Shown piece after piece: positions 1-9,129 of a DNA stretch of 55,522 bases. The notes under the pieces were generated by a model. The model was given only the letters and a program-made list of their open reading frames with translations, had not been told where the DNA came from and did not search any database. Numbering within the stretch: position 1 is the stretch's first letter; every line of letters starts with the position of its first letter. The stretch lies in contig JAAUPS010000008.1 of the NCBI GenBank assembly GCA_012033015.1, positions 1 through 55,522 on the forward strand, written 5' to 3'. Position numbers and translations under genes: made by a program. The DNA is from Phormidesmis sp. RL_2_1. Lineage in GTDB: Bacteria > Cyanobacteriota > Cyanobacteriia > Phormidesmidales > Phormidesmidaceae.

Positions 1-82
1 AAATTGGGTACAGCGACTTTAGTTATCGTAATGCTTTCAAGGGCAGCAGCCGATAGCTTGGAATGGTTCTATACCAGTAGTC

Positions 83-1724
83 TTAACTGATTATTAAACT
101 GTCTATTAGTGACCTTGAAAGGGCTGCCTCTAGAGGGCTAAACTCATGGGCCAAATAGCCCACTGCATACCGCGCCGGAATGCCAGCACCCCGCAGCAGT
201 AGGGTTGTGGCGCTGGCAAAATATTCGCAGTGGCCCGCCTGGATATGCAGTAAAAAATCGGAGATAGGCGTAGTTGCCGCATCCGGGCGCAGCAGATCCA
301 GAGAGTATTGAAAGTCTTGGAAATAGGCTGCAATTTGGCTGACCCTTTCTCGCTCAGGTTTACCGGCTATAGCAAGGCGCTTTAAAGTGGTTTCAATTGC
401 TGCTTTGTCTGCCTGAGGAATTTGTAAATCGGTGGCAGTAGGGGGAGCTTGAATGCCTTGCTCTGCATCGACATCCGTGATATTAAAATCAACGGTATAA
501 GCGGCATTGCCTGTGGCATCTACCTGCACTGCACCATACTGATTTTGCTGCATTTCGGCGACAGGCAATTGTCGGATCATGGTGGTTCCTTGGGGCAAGG
601 GGAGAACGCCGTCACCACGCTCCAAATCATCAGAAATTGTGATGGTTGTTACTTGCCGCTGCGGCGATGATAGTAGCCACTCACCCTCGGTTGTTCGTGG
701 TGGAACTGTCTCAAATAGAGAATTTGTCGCTGTCCAAGACGACAGTTGGTATTGATTGTAGGTCGCCTCACGTAGCAGTAAGGGGAAAATATCTGCTGCT
801 TTTTCGTCTGAGGTGCTGGTGGGTGGGTGCGCTGGCTTGATCTCTAGATGTCTCTTTGGCTCTTTCTTTGACTCTTTCTTTAGTTCTTCCTTTGGCTCTC
901 CCTGTAGGGCCATCTTTGGCGTTGGCGCTATGCGGAAGGCAATTTTACTCGACAGTTTGAGTTTGCCGACGGAGCCCATCCGCGTAGTATTTTCTCCGGG
1001 GTCAATGGCACCGATGGTCAAATCGCCCAGCATGGCAATCACCTGCGCTTCTAAACGTTGCTGAAACTGGGAGATTTGCACATGGCTGCTGAAGCCTAAG
1101 CCTGCAGATAAACAAAACAGTAAAACCCATACCACCCAGTTTGAGTGCTTGGGTCTGAGTGTCCACATTAGCAGTGCGCTTAAGGCCGTAAGGGCGCTAT
1201 AAAAAAATAAAACCATCGCTATCAGCAGCACTAGCCGCCAGCAGACAGATTGCGAAGTAGGGGTAGTAAAGATTAATCGGATAGCGCTGATAGCGAATTC
1301 CCTGAGTGGATGAATAGGCGTTTGAAAAGGTACTTGAGGAAGGCCCTGGGAAAGCGCTTGAAAAACTTTCACGCAACAGAGCTTGTACGCCTAAAGCGTA
1401 GGTCTGAATCATGACCAAAGGGAATGCTGCCACTGGCAGCCACTGCAATACGCTGTAAATAAAGAGCGATTTTTTGGTAATGCTCAGCACGACTAACAGC
1501 AGTGCCAAGATAACGCCACAAAGCTTAGCTACTTCTTTGAGATCTGAGGATGAAATTTCCCATCGTGGTGTTGCTATACGCCGAGCTTCTAGCAAAAGCG
1601 CCATGGGTAAAGCTACAACTATCAGTCCTGTTTGCCACCCCCAAAAGAGTGTGGCCAAACTACACAAGCTGGCACTGTTAAGTTGTTTTTCATGAGTTGG
1701 GTGATGGGTTTGAAGATTGATCAT
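83..1724 (-). pseudogene. TgpA-like transglutaminase-family membrane protein, frameshifted and truncated
   Basis: Members of this family have N-terminal membrane helices and an external transglutaminase core, and sit with MoxR and DUF58 genes. The start is the ATG at 1724, which overlaps the DUF58 stop by four bases (ATGA). The first reading frame (1724 to about 1200) gives hydrophobic helices and runs into a stop at an A7 run (1201-1207). Removing one base joins it to the frame covering 1200-83, reading GFIFYSALTAL across the junction. The second part has the Lys/Glu-rich stretch (about 850-900) and the catalytic-Cys motif HCEYFA at about 210-230. The protein then ends in unrelated residues after FSPLE, so the HAW histidine and later Asp of the catalytic triad are missing. 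The join and the missing end are both seen; loss of activity is inferred. Confidence 0.8.
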
Positions 1725-3109
1725 AGTGCCGACAAATCCGCTTGAATGCGGCCCAAATGCAAAATGTGAAGGCTGCTGTGGCGATCGCACAAACAGCTCA
1801 TATCGGGCGTATCTGTCAAACCCTGTTCATCAGAAATCACCAGCACCAGTATGGGAATGCCTGCGGCTTGAAGCTGTTCAACTAGGGCTATGCGATCGCG
1901 ATCCCAGTCTAAGAAAATGCAAATGCAGCCACTCAATACCGACAGCCTTTCCTGCACGATAGGCAGCAGCGAGCTAAACGGCTGATCTGGACAAGGCCCT
2001 ACTGAAGCAAGCAACGCTAACAAACGCTCTGTATTGCCGAGGGTACGCCCGATGGTGAAACAGTGGGCTTGTAAACCGACAAAGACCGTATCTAAAAGGG
2101 TTTCTTGGGATTGGCTATGATTGTTTGGGCCACGGTTTGGGCCACGGTTTGGGCCACCAGTTTGTAGGGTACAGACAAAAGAGGCTGCGATCGCCACGGC
2201 TTCTTCTAGGCGCTCATCACTATCCCCATCTGATTGAAATGTGTCTAAAATCAGCCCGTGACGAACAGAATATTCAGCTTCTTCTTCTTTAATAATCGGG
2301 TTGCCAATTTTTGCCCAGCTTTTCCAGTGAATTTTACGCGGAGAATCTCCCGGACGGTATTCTCGCAAGGCTCGAAACTCTGTAGAATCGCCCACCGAAG
2401 AGGCTAACGCCAACCCACCTGCCTGGTGCCGTCTTGCTCCAGGCAGATCCAGGTAAGGAAGCTGATAGCGCTTAGGGAGAATCAGTACAGTTTGAGGCAG
2501 ATCGAGCGTGACATAGTGGTTCACCAGACCCAGTGGATCGGGATGAGCCATTGTCAGCGTTTTAAACGACAACAGCCCTCGACGCAAAGGCATCACTTCC
2601 CCCCTTACCTCAGTTTCACCATTGGCCGCTAGGGGTGGCACCTCTATTGTTGGTGCGATCGCCCATTGCCGCTGGGCCAACAGCTTGAGCCATGCCCGCC
2701 TGGCTGCTGCTGAATTGTTTGAGCTTTGAGAAATTCGCTGAAAGTCTTGAAAACTGGGGAAAGTATCTGCAAAAGCCTCCATTAATGTGAGCCCCCGCTG
2801 GCGGTGGCGGGTTGGGTTATGCAGCAGCACCTGATATCGCAACGGCATCCCCACCGTGCCAAAACGAGGCAGGCTGCGAGTCGCCCTCAAACGGCAGCGA
2901 CCAAAGCGGCTAGCGGCAACTGCCACCCCCATCAAAGCCATCGTAAAAGCAAATACCTGATACGACAGACTTCGTTTAATATCAAGCCCAATCATGCCAG
3001 CCATCAAAAGGCAGCCCAACAGTCCTAAGCCGCTGGGCGTCAACCCCTTCAACAGCCACTGCTTGAGCCGATGGTTAAATCGCAACAATCGATAGAAAAG
3101 CCGATTCAT
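1721..3109 (-). CDS. DUF58 domain-containing protein
   Basis: Cytoplasm-facing partner of MoxR ATPases; the exact biochemical role of DUF58 proteins is not settled. Two hydrophobic segments lie in the first 70 residues. The DUF58 signature YRPGDSPRKIHWKSWAK is at about residues 248-264, followed by a degenerate von Willebrand A-like C-terminus. Length (462 aa) is normal for the cyanobacterial family. The start lies 3 bp after the MoxR stop, and its stop overlaps the downstream TgpA start, so the three genes are one transcription unit. A 12-bp in-frame tandem repeat (2124-2157) encodes GPNRGPNRGPNN at about residues 318-329, inside a loop of the vWA-like part. It looks intact. Confidence 0.9.
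   Translation of the reverse strand: MNRLFYRLLRFNHRLKQWLLKGLTPSGLGLLGCLLMAGMIGLDIKRSLSYQVFAFTMALMGVAVAASRFGRCRLRATRSLPRFGTVGMPLRYQVLLHNPTRHRQRGLTLMEAFADTFPSFQDFQRISQSSNNSAAARRAWLKLLAQRQWAIAPTIEVPPLAANGETEVRGEVMPLRRGLLSFKTLTMAHPDPLGLVNHYVTLDLPQTVLILPKRYQLPYLDLPGARRHQAGGLALASSVGDSTEFRALREYRPGDSPRKIHWKSWAKIGNPIIKEEEAEYSVRHGLILDTFQSDGDSDERLEEAVAIAASFVCTLQTGGPNRGPNRGPNNHSQSQETLLDTVFVGLQAHCFTIGRTLGNTERLLALLASVGPCPDQPFSSLLPIVQERLSVLSGCICIFLDWDRDRIALVEQLQAAGIPILVLVISDEQGLTDTPDMSCLCDRHSSLHILHLGRIQADLSAL
2124..2157. repeat. In-frame 12-bp tandem array in the DUF58 gene
   Basis: About 2.8 copies of TTTGGGCCACGG. On the coding strand they give a Gly-Pro-Asn-Arg repeat. Length is a multiple of three, so the reading frame is kept. 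Confidence 0.85.
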
Positions 3110-3112
3110 CGC

Positions 3113-4096
3113 TCAAGCCGGAACCGGTAGGGTTTTCAGAATATCGCCAACCACACTGGCAGCCGTTTTACCGGCAAACTGTGCTGGCGATGACATAACC
3201 AAACGATGGGCTAAAACGGGCACAGCCATTTCTCGAATCTGATCTGGCGTGACAAAGTCATAGCCATCAAACAGTGCCAGTGCTTGGGAAACTTTCATTA
3301 ATGCCAGCGATCCTCTAGGACTAGCACCCAACTGGATGTCTTCAGCTCGGCGAGTCGCATTGACAATATCGACGACATAACGCCTGAGTTCTGGGCTGAC
3401 GCGTACCGTCTGTACCTGCTGCTTCAGCATAAAAATATCTGCTAGCGACACACAAGGGCGCAACTGTTCAATCGGATGACCCTGCGTTTGATGCAAGATT
3501 TGGTTGGATAAAATTTCCACCTCATCGGCTGGGCTGAGGTAACCCAACTGAAACTGTAAGGCGAAGCGATCCATTTGTGCTTCGGGCAGCGGGTAAGTGC
3601 CACGGGCATCTACAGGGTTTTGCGTGGCAATGACAAAGAACGGCGCAGGCAGCTTTTTTAAGCTGCCATCAATGCTGACTTGGGCCTCAGCCATCGCTTC
3701 TAGCATGGCCGATTGGGTACGAGGAGAGGCTCGGTTAATTTCGTCAGCCAGAATAATATTGGCGAAAATTGGCCCCTCGTGAAAGTGAAACGTGCGCTGC
3801 TCCGGATCGAGAATAGACACCCCCAAAATATCTGACGGTAGTAAATCTGGTGTAAATTGAATGCGCTTAAAAGAAACATCAACGGATAATGCGAGCGCTT
3901 TTGCCAGCGTCGTTTTGCCCGTGCCGGGATGATCTTCTAGCAGAACATGGCCGCCGCTGGCGAAAGCGGCTAGCAATTTACGCACTGCGGCAGATTGGCC
4001 TTTGACAACCTGTTGAATATTGTCTGCAAGTCGTTGATAAACTGCTTGAGCGGAAAGGTTTGCTTGCTCATGAACCGAAACCGTAGACATTGCCAT
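3113..4096 (-). CDS. MoxR family AAA+ ATPase
   Basis: AAA_3-type chaperone-like ATPase, thought to work with vWA or DUF58 proteins in maturation of envelope or enzyme complexes. Walker A (HPGTGKTTLAK) is at about residues 55-66 and Walker B (ILADEINRASP) at about 113-124, with the MoxR-typical RTQSAMLEAMAE after it. The C-terminal lid domain is present to the end. At 327 aa it has normal length. It is the first gene of the MoxR-DUF58-TgpA unit on this strand. The start ATG is at 4096, with a second ATG two codons later. Confidence 0.93.
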   Translation of the reverse strand: MAMSTVSVHEQANLSAQAVYQRLADNIQQVVKGQSAAVRKLLAAFASGGHVLLEDHPGTGKTTLAKALALSVDVSFKRIQFTPDLLPSDILGVSILDPEQRTFHFHEGPIFANIILADEINRASPRTQSAMLEAMAEAQVSIDGSLKKLPAPFFVIATQNPVDARGTYPLPEAQMDRFALQFQLGYLSPADEVEILSNQILHQTQGHPIEQLRPCVSLADIFMLKQQVQTVRVSPELRRYVVDIVNATRRAEDIQLGASPRGSLALMKVSQALALFDGYDFVTPDQIREMAVPVLAHRLVMSSPAQFAGKTAASVVGDILKTLPVPA

Positions 4097-4544
4097 TGCT
4101 TATGCTGTGAGTGCCGTTAAGTCAGTAAGTGTCGTTGAATCAGGGGAAGGAAAGTGCCGTTGAGTTAAAGGCGCTATTACCAGCGCTATATAGTGCTGAT
4201 ATGGTGTCGGTCGGGTTGATTGAGGAGGTTTGCTATATCAACTCAGATGGGTAACATCGAATAAATTTCATCAGCGTTGTTATTAGCGTTCCCGGTAGGT
4301 GTTGAGTGACGTCTACCGAAACACACGGGAGAATATTAGCCCATCGCCAGTCCATAGCCAGTCCATCGCTAGTCCATCGCTAGTCCATCGCTAGTCCATC
4401 GCTAGTCCATCCCTCAGAAGAATCATTCCTAGAAGAAATATCCCCAAGGTCAACAGCCATGACTGACAGAGGGCTCTACTTTTCGTCTATACTTTTTTCG
4501 GCAAACGTGCTAAGCAAAGAGCACACTTTTAAGAGTTACCGGCC
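4097..4544. other. Intergenic region between divergent moxR and SPFH genes
   Basis: Non-coding stretch of 448 bp that must hold the promoters of both divergent genes; no clear -35/-10 pair can be singled out. It contains a separate 11-bp tandem array (4340-4411) and the direct near-repeat at 4103-4172 (GTGCCGTT...). No open frame of interest is seen. Confidence 0.6.
4340..4411. repeat. 11-bp tandem array
   Basis: Four near-perfect copies of CCATCGCTAGT flanked by two degenerate ones (CCATCGCCAGT, CCATAGCCAGT). It lies between divergent genes. The 11-bp unit is close to one helical turn, so the copies would present the same DNA face. Confidence 0.9.
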
Positions 4545-5333
4545 ATGGTTTCATCAATCTTCCTCATTCTCACCTTTATGATTTTTGGCTATGGTGCTAG
4601 CTCGGCGCGCATCATCAAAGAGGGCAATGCTGCTTTGGTCGAACGCTTAGGCCGTTACCGAGGCACCCTTGAGCCCGGATTACGGTTTATTGTGCCGCTG
4701 TTAGATTCCGTTGTCCTTGAAGATACGCTGCGAGAGCAAATTTTAGATATTCCGCCCCAACGGGCGATTACTAAAGACAGTGTGAATCTGGAGGTCGATG
4801 CGATTATCTACTGGCGAATTTACAATTTGGAAAGAACTTACTACGCCATTGAAAACGTTGAGTTTGCGATGCAGGAGCTGGTAGTGACGACCCTGCGCTC
4901 AGAGGTTGGCAAAATGGACTTCCAAAGCTTATTTTCTTCGCGGGAAACGATGAACCGTGCTCTGTTAGATGTGCTGGATGAGGCTACTGCACCTTGGGGC
5001 TTAAAGGTGAATCGGGTGGAGATTCAAAAGTTAGATCCACCCCAAAACGTCATTGATGCCATGCAGCAGGAGAAAGAGGCTGATTTTAAAAAGCGCGCCA
5101 CTATTTTGGAGGCTGAGGGAACTGTGAAGTCGATGCAACTCCTGTCTAAGGCGCTGCAGGAAACTGACAATCAGCGAGAAGTGCTGAATTATATGCTGGC
5201 GCAGCGATACGTAGAGGCCAATCAAAAAATCGGTGAGAGCCAAAACTCTAAAGTGCTGTTTATGGATCCTCGGGCCTTGACGGAGGGCTTGGTGGATTTG
5301 ATTAATGAAGGGGATAGCTCTAATTCGAGGTGA
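4545..5333 (+). CDS. SPFH/Band 7 (stomatin-like, paraslipin) protein
   Basis: Membrane scaffold protein that forms oligomeric rings and organises membrane microdomains or protease complexes. An N-terminal hydrophobic anchor (residues 1-22) is followed by the band-7 domain (about 25-190) with the family sequence ALVERLGRYRGTLEPGL and LDIPPQRAITKD. Then comes the coiled, Ala/Glu-rich stretch (about 185-215). At 262 aa it is in the short slipin class. No NfeD partner gene is adjacent; rlmN follows after 146 bp of repeat-rich sequence. Start ATG 4545 is the only one that keeps the membrane anchor. Confidence 0.9.
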   Translation: MVSSIFLILTFMIFGYGASSARIIKEGNAALVERLGRYRGTLEPGLRFIVPLLDSVVLEDTLREQILDIPPQRAITKDSVNLEVDAIIYWRIYNLERTYYAIENVEFAMQELVVTTLRSEVGKMDFQSLFSSRETMNRALLDVLDEATAPWGLKVNRVEIQKLDPPQNVIDAMQQEKEADFKKRATILEAEGTVKSMQLLSKALQETDNQREVLNYMLAQRYVEANQKIGESQNSKVLFMDPRALTEGLVDLINEGDSSNSR

Positions 5334-5370
5334 TGGTGATTTTGATTGCTGGCGTTAGCGCCCAAGCTAG

Positions 5371-5465
5371 AGGCTAGCGCTTGAGATTCAGAGGCTAGCG
5401 CTTAAGATTAGTGCTTAAGACTAGTGCTTAAGATAAGGGGCTAGCGCTTTAGAATAGAGCTTTAG
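5371..5465. repeat. Degenerate tandem array upstream of rlmN
   Basis: Repeated (GG)CTAGCGCTT(A/G)AGA-type units, about 13-18 bp, five or six imperfect copies. The array fills most of the gap between the SPFH stop and the rlmN start, so it is probably in the rlmN leader. Confidence 0.75.
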
Positions 5466-5479
5466 ACGGATTTGTTTTC

Positions 5480-6655
5480 ATGGTGGCGATCGCAGAAACA
5501 GCAGATAAGGCCAATCAACCGGCCAATCAATTGGCCAATCAATCGGTCAATCAATTGGTCAATCAACCGGTCAATCAACCGGTCAATCAACCGGTCAATC
5601 AATCGGCCAGCTTGCCAAGCACCGACCTGCCCACCGATCTTCCCCTATTGGGCCGCTCTGTAGAATCGCTCACCCAATGGGTTATCCAGCAGGGCCAACC
5701 TGCTTATCGAGGCAAGCAACTACATCAATGGATTTACCACAAGGGGATTCGCTCGCTTGAGCAGGTGACGGTGTTTCCCAAACAGTGGCGCGCTCAGGTC
5801 AAAGATGTTCTGGTGGGGCGATCGCATCTTCACTATCGCTCTGAATCGCCCGATGGCAGTGTGAAATATTTGCTCAAGCTTACCGATGGCCACATCATTG
5901 AAGCGGTTGGCATTCCGTCTGATAAACGGCTAACGGTGTGCGTTTCTTCCCAAATTGGTTGTCCTATGGGGTGTGACTTTTGCGCTACTGGCAAAGGTGG
6001 TTTTGCTCGCAATTTGGCTATCCACGAAATTGTCGATCAGGTGCTTACTGTGCAAGAAGACTTTCACCGTCGGGTGAGTAATATTGTCTTTATGGGCATG
6101 GGTGAGCCTTTACTCAATACCGATAACGTGGTAGCAGCGGTGCGATCGCTCAACCAAGATATCGGCATCGGCCAGCGCATGATCACTATTTCCACTGTGG
6201 GCATTCCGGGTCACATTCGTCGCCTTGCTGAACAGCAACTGCAAGTTACTTTGGCTGTTAGCCTTCATGCCAGCAATCAAGCCTTGCGCGTTCAACTGAT
6301 CCCTAGCGCTGAGCACTATCCTCTGCAAGCCTTGCTAGATGAGTGCCGCGACTACGTCAAGCTCACAGGCCGTCGCGTCACCTTTGAGTACATTGTGCTG
6401 GCCGACCTCAACGATCACCCTGCCCATGCCCTAGAGCTAGCCCGTGAGCTGCGCGGCTTTCAAAGCCACGTCAACCTGATTCCTTACAACCCCATCAGCG
6501 AAGTTGACTACAAACGCCCCACCCGTCAACGGGTAGAAGGCTTCACCCAGCAGCTCAAAGACAAAGGTATTGCGGTGAGTGTCCGCTACTCCCGTGGGCT
6601 TGAAAAAGACGCCGCCTGCGGACAACTGCGCGCCTCTAAAGTCGCTGTGGAATAG
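5480..6655 (+). CDS. rlmN: Dual-specificity RNA methyltransferase RlmN (23S rRNA A2503 C2-methyltransferase) with repeat-bearing N-terminus
   Basis: Radical SAM enzyme that methylates C2 of A2503 in 23S rRNA and A37 in some tRNAs. The radical SAM cluster motif CPMGCDFC is at about residues 160-167. The conserved GMGEPLLN motif and the C-terminal segment with the catalytic Cys (KDAACGQLR) are both present. The family usually starts near [13 protein letters not shown], which here is residue 53 or so. The preceding extension is made of eight in-frame 12-bp units coding for (A/V)NQ(P/L/S). The start ATG 5480 keeps this extension; an internal start after the array cannot be excluded because no ATG lies between the array and the conserved core. 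Otherwise intact and full length. Confidence 0.95.
   Translation: MVAIAETADKANQPANQLANQSVNQLVNQPVNQPVNQPVNQSASLPSTDLPTDLPLLGRSVESLTQWVIQQGQPAYRGKQLHQWIYHKGIRSLEQVTVFPKQWRAQVKDVLVGRSHLHYRSESPDGSVKYLLKLTDGHIIEAVGIPSDKRLTVCVSSQIGCPMGCDFCATGKGGFARNLAIHEIVDQVLTVQEDFHRRVSNIVFMGMGEPLLNTDNVVAAVRSLNQDIGIGQRMITISTVGIPGHIRRLAEQQLQVTLAVSLHASNQALRVQLIPSAEHYPLQALLDECRDYVKLTGRRVTFEYIVLADLNDHPAHALELARELRGFQSHVNLIPYNPISEVDYKRPTRQRVEGFTQQLKDKGIAVSVRYSRGLEKDAACGQLRASKVAVE
5509..5604. repeat. Eight-unit in-frame 12-bp array in the rlmN 5' end
   Basis: Eight contiguous 12-bp units of GG(C/T)CAATCAA(C/T)(C/T), differing only at three positions. Each encodes a four-residue (A/V)NQ(P/L/S) step. It sits between the start codon and the conserved enzyme core. 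Confidence 0.95.
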
Positions 6656-6774
6656 AGTAGCCACTATGAAATAGAGGCCAGATAGACCGAGACGGCAGCT
6701 ATAGACCTCAGCTAGAGACCTCAGCTATAGAAACCTCAGCTATAGAGGCGGGCTAGACCTTGCCTTATTCGTCC
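6656..6774. repeat. Degenerate repeats between rlmN and the ChaN-like gene
   Basis: The converging gene ends enclose several copies of GACCTCAGCTATAGA-type units (about 6696-6750). No open frame and no clear stem-loop terminator with a T-run is seen. Confidence 0.6.
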
Positions 6775-7860
6775 TTATTCTGATGTTTGCGCGCCTGTCA
6801 GCCAAGTAAAATCAGCAAAATCGGGTTCTATCTCAGCCTCGTCAGGCACCAGCCGAACACTCACCTGTGCGACTTGTGGTAAACGGCGCATTACCCGACT
6901 CGGGATACCGTGATCGTAGGCAATATGACCTTCACCCACCAGTACAATGATCTGCCTTGTCGGCTCGGCGGTAAGCTGCTCTACGATGTGCTCAGCCATG
7001 GTCTCATCCCAAAGCACCTGAGCGGCAAAAAAGTTCTCAAACTCTAAGCTGTGACCGGCTCCGCCATGGGCTTTGAAAACTTCCATGAGCCGCTGCCGAT
7101 AATCAGGATCTTCAGTATCAATATCCGCTAAGGGTGGAATGTCGTCTAAATCTTCACCTTCGAGGCTAGCGAGTCCTTCGCGGGCCACTTTACGGGTTAC
7201 TTCTGCCGGTGTGTTGAGCGCAATCAGCGGAATTTGGTTGGCTTTGGCGTAGCGCAAAATCGGAGCGTAAAATTCCCAGTCATAGCCCCAGCGAGTTTCG
7301 TATTCGCTTTGGGCAATCAATTGCTCCTCACTGAGTTCACCGGCCAAGTAAGCCTCTAATACAGGCTGAAATGGGCGCTGAAACATTTCTAGGGCGATCG
7401 CAATTTCATGTTGTGCTGCTAGCGCCGCTACAATTTCCATCTGAGCGACATGGTCGGCTGCGTCGGTATGGGTCTCCGCTAAATAGACCACCACTGCAGG
7501 TGCGATCGCCTGCAAAATATCGGCATTGCCCGATGCCTCACCAGATGTACTCTGCTCCAAAGCTACGGGTAGCGGGGAGGGTGAAGATAATGGGGATGAT
7601 TGGACTCCCAGCGACTTTACAGACTGAGGTGTTGCTGAACAGCCGCTAGCGAATAGAGAAAGCACTAACAAACTACAAACAGCTTTTGAACGAAACAAGC
7701 AGCCGTCACTAAAGAGCACGTATATAGAGTCCAAATATAGAGTCCAAATATAGAGTCCAAATGGCAATTTAAATAGCAATTCATGCCGTTGGCAATTGAT
7801 GGCGAGCCCACGAGTGCAGCGCCCGTAACCTGTCGCCTTTTGCTGGCCCAACTTCAACAT
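6775..7860 (-). CDS. ChaN family lipoprotein (DUF399-type, heme/iron-related)
   Basis: ChaN-like proteins are lipoproteins with an EreA/ChaN fold, linked to heme or iron uptake in some bacteria; substrate here is unknown. The conserved motif YLAETHTDAADH (family GE-H pattern) and the C-terminal VLVGEGHIAYDHGIP are present. A lipobox (LFASGC) follows a hydrophobic run. From the ATG at 7860 the Cys is residue 73, too far in for a signal peptide. A GTG at 7719 would give a normal 25-residue signal, so that is the likelier start. The region between the two candidate starts contains a 13-bp array (7723-7761) and is probably leader, not protein. Confidence 0.85.
   Translation of the reverse strand: MLKLGQQKATGYGRCTRGLAINCQRHELLFKLPFGLYIWTLYLDSIYVLFSDGCLFRSKAVCSLLVLSLFASGCSATPQSVKSLGVQSSPLSSPSPLPVALEQSTSGEASGNADILQAIAPAVVVYLAETHTDAADHVAQMEIVAALAAQHEIAIALEMFQRPFQPVLEAYLAGELSEEQLIAQSEYETRWGYDWEFYAPILRYAKANQIPLIALNTPAEVTRKVAREGLASLEGEDLDDIPPLADIDTEDPDYRQRLMEVFKAHGGAGHSLEFENFFAAQVLWDETMAEHIVEQLTAEPTRQIIVLVGEGHIAYDHGIPSRVMRRLPQVAQVSVRLVPDEAEIEPDFADFTWLTGAQTSE
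7723..7761. repeat. 13-bp tandem array at the ChaN-like gene start
   Basis: Three perfect copies of TATAGAGTCCAAA. A 13-bp unit would not keep frame on copy-number change. This supports the idea that it is upstream of the true start (GTG 7719). Confidence 0.9.
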
Positions 7861-7875
7861 CTTTAGCCCAACATT

Positions 7876-8352
7876 TTAGGAGGCCGTAGCGATGTCGTTT
7901 TGCCGTCTCGACTTCAAAGATTTTCTGATGTTAGCCGTAGGCTTGCTGTTAGCGGCTTGACGTTTGGGCGAACTTGAATCCACTGATAATGCTGACTGAT
8001 TGATAGGTCTCGTTGCCTTCGCCTGTTGGGCCAGTGGTTTTTTGGTCAGTTTACCAGTGGGTTTACCAGTGAGTTTACCAGTGGGTTTACCAGTGGGTTT
8101 GCCAGTGAGTTTACCAGTGGGTTTACCAGCGGGTTGGTCAGCCTGAATAGCGACTGAGCCTAAAGCTGAGCGATGCAAACTAGGTGCTTGGTAGAGCGCA
8201 TTGACATCGTCAACCGGGCTGTCCCTTCGACCGCTCGCGAGGTTAGCAAAAATGGTTTGGCATACATTTTGGCTGGCTACCGTAGCCAAAAGGCGAGAAT
8301 CGCTGTAAATTCCCCATTTTCCACAAGGAAGCTGCTTAGAAGAGAAAATCAT
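7876..8352 (-). CDS. Hypothetical small protein with Gly-Lys-Pro-Thr repeat
   Basis: The first 45 residues (KWGIYSDSRLLATVASQNVC) resemble the conserved core of small cyanobacterial proteins of unknown function; this assignment is from general resemblance only. Residues about 75-105 are an in-frame 12-bp repeat coding for GK(P/L)T. The C-terminus is Ser/Lys-rich and likely disordered. The stop lies 15 bp before the ChaN-like ORF's upstream ATG on the same strand, so they may be co-transcribed. No signal peptide or membrane segment is seen. A function cannot be given. Confidence 0.6.
   Translation of the reverse strand: MIFSSKQLPCGKWGIYSDSRLLATVASQNVCQTIFANLASGRRDSPVDDVNALYQAPSLHRSALGSVAIQADQPAGKPTGKLTGKPTGKPTGKLTGKPTGKLTKKPLAQQAKATRPINQSALSVDSSSPKRQAANSKPTANIRKSLKSRRQNDIATAS
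8047..8131. repeat. In-frame 12-bp array (GTTTACCAGTGG)
   Basis: Seven copies of GTTTACCAGTG(G/A), the last one degenerate. It encodes the GK(P/L)T tract of the small hypothetical protein on the minus strand. Confidence 0.92.
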
Positions 8353-8632
8353 GATTTATAGGGCCAAATGTGGCGTAGCTCAATTTTAAAAAGGTTAGAT
8401 GTAGAAATAAAGTTTCAATTTAGTTTTATTTTATATTGATTGTTAAATATTATTTAAATTACTTTTTATTTGTTTTCACAAAAAACATTTTATGCGTTTT
8501 AGGAGTGCAGACCGTAACATGAGAAACATATTGCATCTGTCAAGTTTGGCAGGAGAGTAATCTCGACTGAAATCCTTTGCCAGTTGGTGGTTAGCATAAT
8601 TTTCTTGCAAATTAATCAGGACAACACCCTAC
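8353..8632. other. AT-rich divergent intergenic region
   Basis: 280 bp between the divergent small hypothetical gene and the Rieske gene. 8395-8500 is markedly AT-rich (runs of TTTATTTTATATTG), unlike the rest of the window. A possible Shine-Dalgarno CAGGA (8616-8620) precedes the Rieske ATG at 8633. Promoter elements cannot be fixed with confidence. Confidence 0.5.
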
Positions 8633-9105
8633 ATGCCCTACTCAATCAAACGCCGTAACTTTTTAAGTTGGATGGGCGTAGGCGCGATCGCGCTTCTTTC
8701 CCTGTCGCGCTTGCCGCCTGCACACCCAAAGCAGAAACAGAGGCCCCTACCGCGACAGCAGAGGATGCTTCGGCCCCTATCCCGACGGAGAGCGGTGGCG
8801 GTGAGTTTACCCTGGTTGGCACCACCGCCGAGCTGACACAGCAAGGTTTCCTCACTTCAGATGCTTTTAGTGAGCCGGTGATTGTGATTGAAGATCCTAC
8901 GAGTGCTGGCGCGCTGATCGCCCTTAGCGCCAAATGCACCCACACGGGCTGCACGGTCGCATGGCAAGAAGATCTCTTTGCTTGCCCTTGCCACGGCTCT
9001 AAGTTCAACCCCGATGGCAGCGTCGTCAACGGCCCAGCCGATAAGCCCCTAGCGCAGTACGCGGCCAAAATTGAAGGCGACTCAGTCCTCGTTGCAGCGA
9101 GTTAA
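8633..9105 (+). CDS. Rieske 2Fe-2S protein, Tat-exported lipoprotein, split by a 1-base frameshift
   Basis: Small Rieske electron-transfer protein, probably anchored outside the cytoplasmic or thylakoid membrane. The first frame from ATG 8633 gives a twin-arginine leader (KRRNFLSWMGVGAIA). The second frame continues with PVALAAC (lipobox) and the Rieske domain with CTHTGC (about residue 102) and CPCHGS (about 118). Adding one G at the HIP1 site around 8687-8691 (GCG-GCT) joins them as AIAASFPVALAAC, the usual arrangement. So one base seems missing. Whether this is a consensus error or a real mutation cannot be told here. It is not the b6f subunit PetC, which lacks a lipobox. Confidence 0.85.
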
Positions 9106-9129
9106 ACGCCCCTTGAGGAGACCTTAGAG

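Noticed and set aside
1-90. Open frame at the left edge on the plus strand
   Set aside because: Thirty codons with no family resemblance; cannot be separated from chance without upstream sequence.
4340-4411. Tandem arrays as possible CRISPR arrays
   Set aside because: Units are contiguous, 9-19 bp, without unique spacers, and no cas genes are in the window.
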